Of a stretch of 64,000 nt of DNA, positions 1 to 10,936 are shown in pieces; the stretch's first letter is position 1, and every line of letters begins with the position of its first letter. Under the pieces are notes generated by a model. It made no database searches, had not been told where the DNA came from, and worked only from the letters and a program-made list of their open reading frames with translations. This stretch comes from Obelidium mucronatum (lineage: Eukaryota; Chytridiomycota; Chytridiomycetes; Chytridiales; Chytriomycetaceae): assembly GCA_025765595.1 (NCBI GenBank), contig JAIVFH010000004.1, positions 662,427 through 726,426 of the forward strand, in the 5' to 3' direction. The position numbers and the translations under genes are program-made.

Positions 1-46
1 TCGTTCACTCCCCTCACTCCTCCTCCATACAATAACAGACACCTCA
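1..46 (+). repeat. 3' end of the 5' LTR (partial)
   Basis: Identical over 46 bases to 6005-6050, ending in CA. The rest of this LTR lies left of the window. No tRNA primer-binding site was recognised just downstream. Confidence 0.9.
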
Positions 47-94
47 TTTTTTCCTTTGAGTACTTTACGTCACACAATACCCCACAAACCACAA

Positions 95-350
95 CTGCGG
101 GTTGACAGTCGCTAACTAGCACTGCAACTTAAAGCAACACACCACTGCGGGTTGGCGGTCGCTAAACGCACCCCAATTTAACGCAAACACACAATCGCGG
201 GTTGGCGGTCGCTAAATGCACCCCAATTAAACGCACAATACACCACACTGCGGGTTGGCGGTCGCTAAACAGCACCCCAATTTAAAGCACAATAAACAAT
301 CGCGGGTTGGCGGTCGCTAAACGGCACCCCAATTTAACCCAAAACCCAAA
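95..350 (+). repeat. Five tandem repeats of about 50 bp in the retrotransposon leader
   Basis: Units begin at 95, 145, 195, 248 and 300 and share the core gcgggttggcggtcgctaa followed by an A/C-rich spacer. The period is 50-53 bp and copy 1 is the most diverged. They sit between the 5' LTR and gag, where packaging, dimerisation or translation signals of LTR elements usually lie. A role is inference only. Confidence 0.9.
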
Positions 351-584
351 TACAATAGATTAAAACAACTCAAATAACATAGAATCACACTTGTTTAAGT
401 ATAATACAATAACGACAACACACCAAAAGGTGCATTCTTGGAGTCTCGACATTGCTTGGGTCCGCCTGCCTCCTGGGTGCCACCCGAAATTTTTTTTAAA
501 AAAAAAAAACCAAGCATCCCACAAATTTTCCCTATTTATTCAAGCCCTACAAAAAAAAAAAAAAAAAACCGAAAACATACGCAC

Positions 585-1907
585 ATGGAAACCGTTGAAG
601 AACTCCAAGCTGAACAAGAACGAATCGCCGCCGAAATCCAACTCCGCCGCAACATCATCAACGCAGCAAACAACCGCCGCAACGCACAACGCTTACAAGG
701 AGAACAACTTGCAACACGCAAACTCCAAGCAGACGAAGCGTTTACACTTTGGATCACAGCCCAAGACGAACTCGACGCAATCGCAAACGGCAACAACCCC
801 GACAACGAACAAATCCAGAGAGCGACCGATGCCCTCGAATACCGCTTAACTGACTACCAAAGAAGAAAAGCATTAGCGGCCGAAGCCGAAGAACGCTACG
901 ACGCAACTTACCCAGCTGCTACAGCCCGCGCCGAAAACCTACAACAACCACTTCCACAAGCCCTGCCACCCCCGCGGCCACAGAAAATCCGCGACCCTCC
1001 CGCAAAACTCCCGAAATTCCCTGCAACTACGGCCACTAAAGACGAAATCCTCATCTGGGCAGAAGACACCCAAACCATGGTCAGAACCCACCAAGCAACT
1101 GCACAAGAGCTCCCAGCTTGGCTAGAGACAACGGTAAACCACAGGCAATTCTCGAGAGCATCCGCCGAAGCAGCCGCCAGCACCGACTGTAAAAATATTA
1201 GTCGTTTTTTAACCAAAGTCCTAGACACCCACTTTGGCAACGACCTCAATGGGACGCTTAACCGCGAATTGCAAAACATGCGGATGTCGCCCGAAGAACC
1301 AGTAGCGGTACACCATGCTAAATTCGATAGGTTGATTGCCTACTTCGAAACGTCAATGTCAACAAAAGACAAAATCAAACTATACGTCAACACACTCACC
1401 CCAGACTTGAAAATCGGCCTTGGACCAAAGCTTGGAGGTATCACTTCGATTCTCGACGCGCAAATGGAAGCAGAAGAACTGGATGTCTTCTATTTTCCAG
1501 TCAGAGCAACCCAGCACGTCGTAGCACCCACAGCCGCCCGCCGTTTCGAACCGAAGCGTTACAGCATCCCATCAGAAGCGAGAACCGGCCCCGCAGCAGC
1601 CCACGCAACATCAAACAAAAACTGCAAAATCCAGGGTCCGGGCCAAAGCGACACCGAATGCCGCGAACAAAACGGCACCTCCGCTGCAACAAATCCAAGG
1701 TTGCCGGTCTGCGCTCACTGCAAAGCTCTCAAGACTGCCAACCCCGACAAATTCATATCATTCAAACACCCAGAAGAAGCCTGTTTTCACAAGTACCCTC
1801 ACCTTCGTCCAGCCCCAGTCTCCATGAAGACCATGTCTGTCGAAATCCAGGATGAAGATTTCTACACTGAAGCGGAAGACCAGTTTGAATTTTGGGCCAA
1901 CGATTGA
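585..1907 (+). CDS. gag: Gag-like capsid protein of the chromovirus
   Basis: The first ATG (585) follows two long A runs and opens a frame of 440 codons. Residues 1-110 are rich in Glu, Gln, Ala and Arg and look coiled-coil. A Pro-rich linker follows, then a capsid-like helical region around residues 150-310 with a retrotransposon-Gag style segment (VNTLTPDLKIGLG). There is no classic CCHC knuckle. Near the C-terminus a CAHC pair and a later Cys-Phe-His could form an atypical zinc site. Gag ends in TGA about 380 nt before the likely pol start, so Gag and Pol are separate frames here, and how Pol is expressed is not evident. Confidence 0.85.
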   Translation: METVEELQAEQERIAAEIQLRRNIINAANNRRNAQRLQGEQLATRKLQADEAFTLWITAQDELDAIANGNNPDNEQIQRATDALEYRLTDYQRRKALAAEAEERYDATYPAATARAENLQQPLPQALPPPRPQKIRDPPAKLPKFPATTATKDEILIWAEDTQTMVRTHQATAQELPAWLETTVNHRQFSRASAEAAASTDCKNISRFLTKVLDTHFGNDLNGTLNRELQNMRMSPEEPVAVHHAKFDRLIAYFETSMSTKDKIKLYVNTLTPDLKIGLGPKLGGITSILDAQMEAEELDVFYFPVRATQHVVAPTAARRFEPKRYSIPSEARTGPAAAHATSNKNCKIQGPGQSDTECREQNGTSAATNPRLPVCAHCKALKTANPDKFISFKHPEEACFHKYPHLRPAPVSMKTMSVEIQDEDFYTEAEDQFEFWAND

Positions 1908-2288
1908 AATCGAATCCTGCGGGTCTTCGCCTTTAATTGTTTTTCTCCCTTCTTTTCTTTTTTTGGAACATATCACGTGACGCACAGTCGATCCCTTATT
2001 ATTCTTCCCTCCCCAAAGCGTCACTAAGTTACCGCAATAAACATTTATCCAGACGTAACAACCCAACCACCATAAAAAATATAAAAAAAACTCCAAACAA
2101 AAGAAAACTTTGCCGAAAATAAAAATGACAACAAACCTGACAAGCCCCCCAAAAACAACATAAATACCACAAGAAAAATCCCAAAAGAAAGTACAAAACT
2201 AACAAATTTGCCCAAGCACACAACGCTTGGCTACAAGACAAAGAAGACACTTACAAGGAAAATTTTTATCCCACAAGCCTCCAGCAAA

Positions 2289-5200
2289 ATGTTGCAATCC
2301 CCCAAATTCCCCCCAAATCTAAACTTCTTGAACAAACCACCCCCCATATTGCCAACATCCACCATCAAGAAAGACTATGACGACTACAAAGCTGCAACTC
2401 AAGCCCGTGCAAGAGACCTGCTCAATGCCACCACCGCGTACATGACGCTAAACCCTGGACAACTCTTACGAACGAACATCCTGGTCAACGGGACTGAACG
2501 CTGGTGCTTAGTCTACCAAGGTGCCATGTGCACATCAATCGATGCCAAATGGGCCGCCGCTGTAGGAATCAAAGTTAGCCACTCCGTGCAAGTCTTGATG
2601 GAAGGCCACGACTGCAAACCAATGTGGGAATCCGTCAAAGTCTCCAAACCAGTTGTCTTCACCACATACCAAGGTAACTAAGAAAAACACAATAATAACA
2701 ATCACCTTTCTAAACACATCAAACAGGAGTCCATATTATTGCAGCTGTCATGCTGAAGGACAACCCAAAAGAAATCGTAACGCTTGGCCAAGACGTACTA
2801 CCAAGCCTCGGAGTAGGGAGCACAGGCCTGCAAACATTTGCTCTACCCGTTGCCCCCGAAGAGTTCGAAACAAAGCCCGAACCAGCCGTTAAATTCCCAC
2901 ACGGTAACAAACTCATCAAAAACGCGGCACTGTCCAAGTCCGACCACCCCGACGACTTGATAACCATCAACCTCATTGACGGGGCTGAACCCACCTACAT
3001 CAAACAGTACCGGCTCCCATTCAAAAAACACGCCATCGTCACAGAACAAGTCGAGATATGGCTAAAAGACGGAATAGTCTCACTAGCCCCGGGTACTAGC
3101 TCCTACAACAGTCCACTCATCTGCCCACCGAGAATTGTCAACGGCGAACTCACAAAATACCGTGTATGCGTCGATATCCGAGCCGTAAACAACAACACCA
3201 AGGATTACAAGCGTATATACCCTGGCGCCAGAGACGTTTTAGAAGAAGTCACGGACTCCAACCTTTTCTCAACAATGGACCTTGACGGAGCCTACCACCA
3301 ATACATCCTGGCCCCAGAACACCGTCATCTAACCTCCTTCTGTTGGAACGGCCAACGCTACGTCTTCAACGCACCTCCATTCGGTCTCAAGAACTTGCCA
3401 GTGCAGTTCCAGGAGTTAATGGAAAAACTATTCATAAAAGACAAATTTGTAAAGGTAAAATTAATCACACAACATTTAATTACCTAACGAAACCCACCAT
3501 AGATTTACATCAACGACCTCTTCATTCACTCATCCTCATGGGAATCCCACACAGAACACGTCATTTCCGTCCTCAAAACTCTAACCGCCGCCAAACTCAG
3601 GATCAAACCATCAAAGAACTCCCTCGGTCACCGCGAAGTTAAGCTCCTGGGATTCCTCAAAAGCGCCGAAGGAATCAAAATTGATCCTGACCGATATGTC
3701 GCCATCAGCAAATGGAAAACACCAAGGCAATCAAAAGACTACACGTCAGTTGCCCACATGCTAGGATTCATGAACTATCTCCGCGACAGCATTCCACTAT
3801 ATTCAACTCTTGCCGCGCCACTGGAGTCCATTCGCTCAGCCACGAACCTGGAATCAATCTGGACTGACGAACACGAAGCATCGTTGAAAGCACTCACCGA
3901 AGCTGCCATCAACGCTCCAATTCTGGCAACACCTGACTTCAATCGAAAGTTCTATGTAGCCACCGACGCCTCAAATTTTGGAATCGGAGCAATGTTGTAC
4001 CAACTGGACGATAACGGCTCCAGAAAATATATCCAGTTCGCAGCAAAGTCATTTTCATTCCATCAAAGAAATTACTCTGCAACTCACAAAGAACTACTTG
4101 GTATTATCTACGCCCTTGACAAATTTCACCCCTACCTCTTCGGAGAACACTTCGTACTCGAAACCGACCACAAGGCTCTCACCTACCTATTTACCTCCGT
4201 TGAACTCAACGTACTGCTACAAGGCTGGATAGAAAAACTACTATCATACAACTTCACAATCACACATCTCCCAGGTAGATAACCTACAACACTATAACAT
4301 AACCTAATAACATACAACAAACAGGAATCCAGAACAAATTACCAGACGCACTAAGCCGCATTGTCCATACCTATGAGACTGCCATCCCAGCATGTCGCAC
4401 CACATCAACCGCAAACCCAGATGACCCAATGGTATACGGCGACATAATCTCCTTCATGGACGTCACAAAATCCACCGCAACAGAAGATGTCATTACGCTC
4501 GCACAAAAAACCATGAGAGTCTCCGACCCCATTCTTCGCGAAACAGTACCTGACAACGAACGCAAAGACATCTTGGACTCAATCCACAACATGGGTCACT
4601 TTGGTGCCGACTCAATGGTGCGCCAACTGTGGCGAGCTAACAAGACATGGCCGTCAATGAAGCACGACACACTAGAACACGTCAAAGCTTGCCCTGAATG
4701 CCAGAAGTGGAACATATCACGCCGAGGTTTCCATCCCATGACATCCATCCACGCCGAACTCCCATTAGACCACGTCGCTATCGACCTTGCAACAATAGCA
4801 ACAACTTCTGCTGACGGATTCAACTACATCTTAGTTTTCGTCGACGTAGCCACGAAATTCACCCTCCTCCGCCCCCTCAAAACCAAAACCCAACAAGAAT
4901 TAGCCACCACTCTACTACAAATCTTTACAGATTTCGGATTCCCCCGTATCATCCAAAGCGACAACGGCAGGGAATTCGTGAACAACCTAGTCCGAGAACT
5001 CCTCGCTCACTCAAAGACAACTCACCGCCTCACTACACCGTACAACCCACAATCCAACGGACTAGCGGAGAACCACGTTAAAACTGCCAAACAAACTTTA
5101 CTGAAACTCCTAGACGATGATCTCACACATTGGGATAAATTAGTTCCATGGTCACAACTATTTATTAACTTAAACATATCACGCACACATAAATCTAGCC

Positions 5201-5802
5201 CATTCAGCCTAATGTTCGCAAGAACCGCAAACACATTCACAGACTACTCCTTCGACCAACAAAGAAACCTACCACTTGAAGAACTCCAGGCACGTTGCGA
5301 CCACATGCACGACCTTGTCTTCCCGGAAATCGCTGCCACAACCCGCCGCTACCAAGCCATTATGCGAGAGAAATACAACAAAAAATTCAACGTGAAAGAC
5401 GAATTGTTCCCTCTGAACTCCTACGTTATGGCGAAACCCGACGTCCGCGAAAGCAAAACCGAACCGCGTTACGAAGGACCATACAGGGTAATCAAGCGAA
5501 CACGCAATGCCACTTACCAGCTACTGGACGCAGACGGATCACCACTCAGCCGCAACTACGCACCTCACCAGTTAAAACTAATTTCCGCACACACTACATT
5601 CCTACCCACAGCCGAAGTCTCCAAAATCCACGCCTTCAGAACAAGCCCAACACAGGAAAAAGAATACTTAGTCTCTTGGAAGAACTTCGACGACTCCTAC
5701 AACGAATGGATACCACACTCCCACTTCCAAAACACTACTATCATCAGCGACTTCCACAAAAAAGACCTCACCAAACGCAAACGAAAATTTCCTACTACCT
5801 AA
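2289..5802 (+). CDS. pol: Pol polyprotein (PR-RT-RH-IN-chromodomain) with three putative introns
   Basis: The frame runs through four exons: 2289-2673, 2727-3454, 3503-4274 and 4325-5802. The gaps are 53, 48 and 50 nt, begin GT, end AG, and join the protein in phase at conserved places: inside the protease, just before the RT catalytic loop, and after RNase H (ITHLPG then IQNKLPDALSR). Unspliced, each gap gives a stop. RNase H keeps its D-E-D (ATDAS, HKELLG, ETDHKAL). Integrase keeps an HHCC-type zinc region and D-D-E (HVAID, QSDNGREF, GLAENHVK), then a GPY segment. A chromodomain ends the protein (EYLVSWKNF, then EWIP). Odd: the protease site reads LVYQGA instead of the usual D-S/T-G, and the RT box reads YIND instead of Y-x-D-D. 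The start codon is the first in-frame ATG and could lie upstream. Confidence 0.88.
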
Positions 5803-5841
5803 CTCCCAATCACCTAACTCTCAACTCACAATCTGGGGGGG

Positions 5842-6050
5842 TGATGTCGTATCCCTCATTACCGCCTTTATTACTGGCACTATTTATCTCTCTATTCATA
5901 CTTCCCGTCACTCAGTTATATTTATTATTCTATTTGTCTGTTATATTTATTAATCAACATTGTGTGTAATGAATAATAAATTCCTAAAGTTCCAAAGGAC
6001 GTCATCGTTCACTCCCCTCACTCCTCCTCCATACAATAACAGACACCTCA
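5842..6050 (+). repeat. 3' LTR (209 bp) with polypurine tract just upstream
   Basis: It starts TGATGTCGTATCCC directly after a run of seven G (5835-5841), the expected plus-strand primer site, and ends ACACCTCA at 6050. Its last 46 bp match the window start. It is short for an LTR but typical of compact chromoviruses. Confidence 0.9.
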
Positions 6051-6717
6051 GATTCTCCTTGGTCCTCGAATGATACCTCCTTCAATATCAGCACTTAGCC
6101 ACATGTCTTCTCTGAGCCTCCAGAGCTTGAAGTTAGAGGGCACGATGCCTGATGGTTTATGGGATCTGGTAGGATTGAGGACGCTTGAACTCACAACGAA
6201 TTCGCTGTCTGGATGTTTATCACCGAAAATTGGAAAGCTGCATTGTCTGGAAACTTTGAACTTGTCGTACAATCAATTTGATGGGAGTCTTCCAGAAGAG
6301 TTGGGCAATTTGAAGGAAATGAGGGTCCTGCGAATTGCGGGGAACCGTTTCAGTGGAAACATTCCGGAATCGATTGGGAACATGAAGCAGTTAAAAATTT
6401 TAGATTTGAGTGGTAATAGACTGCTTGGGTGTGTCGCTGCTAGTTTGTGCCAATTGCGGCGGTTGGAAGAGCTTGACCTGAGTCGAAATCGAGGCATTAG
6501 TGGCTGTATTCCATCCGGAATTGGGCTCATGACAGAACTTCTGTCTCTGTGCTTGATCGGCATGGATTTGGAAGGAGAGATTCCTCGTGAACTTGGTCAG
6601 CTAACGCGTTTGACGCATCTAGCACTTTCGCACAATCCCAAACTGAGGGGAGAGATACCAGCGGAAGTCAAACAACTTCCTGGACTGTGCTTGCTTGACT
6701 TCAGTCTCAGCGGATGA
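6051..6717 (+). CDS. Leucine-rich-repeat protein, 5' end cut off by the retrotransposon
   Basis: Coding similarity begins immediately after the LTR: the frame is open from 6052 and the first ATG is at 6070. The protein consists of 24-residue LRRs of the plant-like type (L-x-x-L-x-L-x-x-N-x-L-x-G-x-I/L-P), for example NRFSGNIPESIGNMKQLKIL and NPKLRGEIPAEVKQLPGL, about eight units, ending LLDFSLSG then TGA. No capping motif, membrane segment or kinase follows. The N-terminal part is either left of the transposon or the LTR end (cctcag) acts as a splice acceptor. An AATAAA lies about 45 bp after the stop, close to the next start codon. Ligand and function are unknown. Confidence 0.8.
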
Positions 6718-6778
6718 CAAATAGAAACTCGTTTTCTCCAATATTTATTGGATTTTTATAAAATAAACCGATAATCCC

Positions 6779-7340
6779 ATGAGTAACAGCATCCGCCAGC
6801 GACGAGCGGGAAGCCCTCCACCTGCATCTCCGACAGTAGGACTTGGGAATGGAATGACGAGGCGAAGTCAGACGCAACAAGCGGGAAACCTCAACAGTGG
6901 CTTGACAGAGTCTGACACACCGCTGTCTCAAGAACACACACCAGCCGTGGAAGACCAACAATTGAGCGAAGAAGATCTGAGATTAAAGCAAATTGAAGAA
7001 GCGAAAGAAATCTTGAAGCAGCGATGGAGGAACTGGCACGTTCGGAGTTTTTGGTCGTTGGTTATGATTGGTTCTTTCTGGCTGATACTTTTAATGGGCC
7101 ATGCAGTGAGTATCATCTGATTTATTTATAGCACGAATCTTAAACTTTGGCTCTCATAGTGGGTAGTGGCGCTGGTGACGGTTATCCATACATTGGTCTA
7201 TCGAGAAGTGATCTCAATTGCCTGGGTCCCTTCGAAAGTAAAGCGAATGCCTTGGTTTCGAACAATGACTTGGTACTTTCTCCTGAGCACAAACTACTAT
7301 CTCTGTAAGTTCAATGTTTATTACTCTGCATAATATTAAA

Positions 7341-7399
<59 letters not shown>

Positions 7400-8470
7400 T
7401 GGCCAAACCGTAATTCAATATTTCAAACAAAACGGCTTCGTCGATTCCCCTCTCGCAACCCATCACTCATTCGTCTCATTTATTCTCTACGTCCTTGGAT
7501 TTGTCTTTTTCGTTTTCAACCTCCAAAAAGACCATTACAAGTTTCAATTCAGTCAATTCGCATGGACACATATGACTCTTCTTCTCGTGGTTGTACAATC
7601 TCAATTCATTGTCAAAAATATTTTCGAAGGTCTTGTGTGGTTCTTGGTGCCTGTTTCTCTTGTGATTTGTAACGATATTACTGCCTATGTCGCGGGATTC
7701 TTTTTCGGGAAAACTCCATTGATTCAATTGAGTCCCAAAAAGACGTGGGAGGGCTTTTTGGGGGGATTCGTGGCAACAGTTGTGTTTGGCTTCGTTTTTG
7801 GTGGCTGGATTATTCGGGAAAAGTACATGATTTGTCCAGTTTCAAACCTGCGGACGAGCTATTGGAGTAATTTGGATTGCGAGCCGAATCCGGTCTTTCG
7901 ATTTGTAGACGTGGCGGTGCCGCAGCAGGTTACTTCACTTGTCTTCACTGTGACTGCTGGGATGGTACAATTTGTGAAATTCAAGGTTGCCCCATTTCAG
8001 TTGCACGCAGTAATTATGGCATTGTTTGCTAGTATCATTGCTCCGTTTGGCGGTTTCTTTGCGTCAGGTAATCAATGGTTGGCTGTTCCCATGTCACCTA
8101 ACATACATCAAAACGATAGGTGCGAAACGAGCGTTTAAGATCAAAGATTTTGGAGATTATATCCCAGGGCATGGAGGAATCACGGATCGGATGGGTACGG
8201 ATAATTTTTAAGATGTCATACAACATTGAATAACCCTTTTTCCTGACTATCTTAGATTGTCAATTTCTTATGAGCTTTTTTGCTTTTCTTTATTACCAAA
8301 GTTTTATTGCGGCTCGAGGGCTTACTGTTCCTGAAGCAATGGATCTTATTGTGACTGGCTTGAATTCAAGTGATCAGATGGAGCTCTTGAGGCAACTGCA
8401 AAGCTATATATCAATTAATCAACAGCCGCAGGGAGTCGGCGCTGTTCCTGCTGTACCTCTTGGTGTTTAG
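6779..8470 (+). CDS. CDS1: Phosphatidate cytidylyltransferase (CDP-diacylglycerol synthase)
   Basis: It makes CDP-diacylglycerol from phosphatidate and CTP, the branch point to phosphatidylinositol and phosphatidylglycerol, in the ER membrane. Five exons (6779-7105, 7160-7304, 7399-8067, 8120-8194, 8256-8470) join in frame to 476 aa, near yeast CDS1 length. Residues 1-75 are polar and Ser/Pro/Gln-rich, then come multiple membrane segments. The family signature (S-x2-K-R-x4-K-D ... P-G-H-G-G-I-x-D-R-M-D) spans exons 3 to 5, with pieces [11 protein letters not shown] and [11 protein letters not shown], so the catalytic region is intact. Intron 2 contains a run of 55 A. The gene converges on INTS11 with about 120 bp between stop codons. 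Confidence 0.95.
7343..7397 (+). repeat. A55 homopolymer inside CDS1 intron 2
   Basis: Fifty-five consecutive A form most of the 94-nt intron and run directly into its AG acceptor. The usual pyrimidine tract is absent. Length may be unreliable in the assembly. Confidence 0.95.
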
Positions 8471-8587
8471 AGTGTTTTCCGGGAAACAATATGATGAGTT
8501 AAATGGTTTCGACCAAATGCGAAGGGGCATAATAAATGTGGCTCGTTTTTTCATATGTGAAGATGGTCAGCAGTATCAGATGTATTG

Positions 8588-10894
8588 TTACGAGAATATG
8601 GCATTTACAATTGCAACAACACGAACCGCCAGCCCCTTTTCGTGCCCCCATTCCACCAGCACATAATCATCATCACAGCCTCCCTCATATTTTGGATCAC
8701 CACCAGTTCCATAACCGCCCACTACACGAACCAAAACCTGGTTATTATTCATGCGGATTTCTTTTTCCTTGGCATTTGAAAACACGGTGGTATCAATTCC
8801 TTCTTGTCGTAGCATATTTGCGCATTGCTTCAATGCAGATTCTAGCTGCTGATAAACGATTTCTTGAGGTGTTGGTTCGTGTTGAAACTTTCGCTTGTGC
8901 TGTTGTGGCTGTTGTTGAGTTTGTTGGTGTCGCATTTGAACTTGTCCAGCAGAAAAAAGTTTTCGAAATCGGAATGTCAAGGAAAGGGGAATCAAGTTTT
9001 GCTCTGCGCGAGCTTCCGTTGAGTCTAATAGAGTGGGAAAGTTTGGGAGTTGTGGAACAGTATCAGCACTTCCGGGAAGTACCACAACGCCCGAGAAGGG
9101 AAGACTGGTTGGAATCGGTACGCTTGGATGAAAATGCTTCTTTTTTTTAGGCTGTTGTTTCCGCAGAGGTGTCTTGCTGTTAGTCGCTGATGCAGTGGCT
9201 CGATCCAATGCGTCTTCAGACATGATTGCGTGCACATACTCTGGACAGTCCAGAGTGATACTTGTGCCATTTGCTGGGTCATAGCAAGGAATTCCAGTTT
9301 CATTGTGAATCCGCTCTTTAAGTACAGCCATTTTGCGAGCTTCTCCGTGAACAAGCATTCTGTTTTTTGGGTGTCAACAAAACTTTAAAGCATTGATATT
9401 ATACAATAAATCAAAAACCCTACACGTTACGAGGCCGACACATTCCAATCAACTGCAAAATACCCTTTGAATCCGCGTGTGCACTGAAACTCAAATTCTT
9501 GACTTGCAAGTTCACATTGACTTTTGTAACCTTGTCCACATCAATCACTTTCTCGCCAGCTAGCACTTTTGCCCCAACTGTTCCAGGGACGCAGTATCCA
9601 GGTAGAATAATCATATTTTTGGGGTCACCGCACCATTTTTTGAAGACATCTAGCGACTGGCCGGCATGCAACATCCCGGGAGATGCAAAAAGGACCATAG
9701 GTCCAGGTTCGTCAGCATATGTTCGATCAAACGGCTTAATGTGCTTGAAGTCGAACATATTGTGAGACTGGTGGGTATCACTGCCGTTGAAGGATGTTTT
9801 AATCTTTTCGTTGGTCCATCCAAGAAAGAGTTTGTAATATTGGTTCGCCCGTTCAGTAAGACCTGCGGAGAAGTAGATGGGTGCTTTGAGTCCGGTTTGC
9901 GCCCAGTATGAATCAATAAGAATACAGAGTTCTTGAGCTCTTCCAAGGGCGAAAACGGGAATCTAGTAGATTTTCTTAAACGGGTTTTTGTCCAAATTTG
10001 GAAAACTTACCAAAACTTTTCCTCCATTCAAAACACATTCGTGTACTTGTTGCAAGAAATCCAATTCCCTTGTTCGCTTACTGGCTCTTGTTGTAGTAGC
10101 ATAAGTTGTTTCCGTGATCAACAAATCAGGTTCACAAGCATCGATCCATGCAGCTCCCAAATGCCGATCTGGTGTCATGTTGTAATCGCCTGTATATACA
10201 ACACTCAAATCCCTGACTTTGATGTGAAACATTGCGGCACCAAGGACATGACCTGCATAGTATGGTTTGATTGACAGTTCTGAATCGACCTGGACAGTTT
10301 CATGGAGAGTCACAGGGATAACCTTGGCAAGACAGGCGCGAATTTCTTGAGATGTGAAGAAAGAAGTATCTCCCTTTCTTTCCGTAACAACTTTCCTGCA
10401 AAAACAATGGAGGTATGTTGAGTGTTCAGAACTTTTGCCTCTGTGGAACTCAACGAACCTCATGTCATCAAGAAGGATTGGGGCGATCGCTCGCGTCGGC
10501 GTTGTCATATAAATAGGACCATCATATCCACATATTTCCGTAAAGTATGGAAGAGCTCCGCAATGATCCAAATGGAAATGTGAAATAATGATGCAGTCAA
10601 GCACAGCATTGAAATTGCCTGTCTTTGATAGATACGAGAAATCTGGAAAGCGGCGATTGTCCGAGAAGCCCATATGCATTCCGCTGAAATTAATTCATGG
10701 CTTAAACCGTGTATTCGATCCAATGCAAGTTCCAAAACAAACCAGTCGAGCATGATGTTCTTATTTCCTATCGTGAGAATGAGACACGAGCGCCCCACGT
10801 CTGAAACAAATCAGTACTTGGGAAGAATAAGTTAGGATAATAAATAAGTGGGAGCACCTTGTCCAGCTCCAAGAGGAACACACCGAATCGACAT
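8588..10894 (-). CDS. INTS11: Integrator subunit 11 (CPSF73-like RNA endonuclease)
   Basis: This is the metallo-beta-lactamase/beta-CASP endonuclease of the Integrator complex, which cleaves nascent RNA at paused polymerase II. Six exons (10894-10858, 10800-10743, 10683-10459, 10395-10011, 9962-9424, 9359-8588) join to 671 aa. It opens [18 protein letters not shown]. The zinc motif HFHLDH is at about residues 67-72, followed by the GHVLGAAMF and [17 protein letters not shown] blocks and a later [15 protein letters not shown] starts the C-terminal third, which contains a His/Gln-rich stretch ([13 protein letters not shown]). These blocks match INTS11 better than CPSF73. All catalytic motifs are present. 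It is head-to-head with SPT4, with 42 bp between start codons. Confidence 0.94.
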
Positions 10895-10936
10895 TGTGTT
10901 GGAGTTTAATAACAAAAAAATAAGAAATAAAAAGAC
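10895..10936. promoter_or_regulatory. 42-bp bidirectional spacer between INTS11 and SPT4
   Basis: Both start codons lie at its edges. It is A-rich and holds no recognisable TATA box. Core promoter elements or 5' UTRs must overlap it or the coding regions. Shared control of two transcription-elongation factors is an inference. Confidence 0.6.

Larger units (their letters stand above)
1..6050 (+). mobile_element. Ty3/gypsy chromovirus LTR retrotransposon, 5' LTR cut by window edge
   Basis: The first 46 bases recur exactly at 6005-6050, so the window begins near the 3' end of the 5' LTR. Between the LTRs lie a leader with tandem repeats, a gag ORF, and a pol with protease, reverse transcriptase, RNase H, integrase and a C-terminal chromodomain, the order that defines chromoviruses. 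A G7 polypurine tract precedes the 3' LTR, which starts TG and ends CA. Length is close to 6.2 kb if the missing 5' LTR part equals the 3' one. The target-site duplication cannot be checked because the left flank is outside the window. Pol carries three putative introns and two altered catalytic sites, so this copy may be inactive. Confidence 0.93.

Noticed and set aside
8536..9150. Plus-strand open frame of about 200 codons opposite the INTS11 last exon.
   Set aside because: The minus frame carries the INTS11 C-terminal blocks and splices in phase; the plus frame has no family features.
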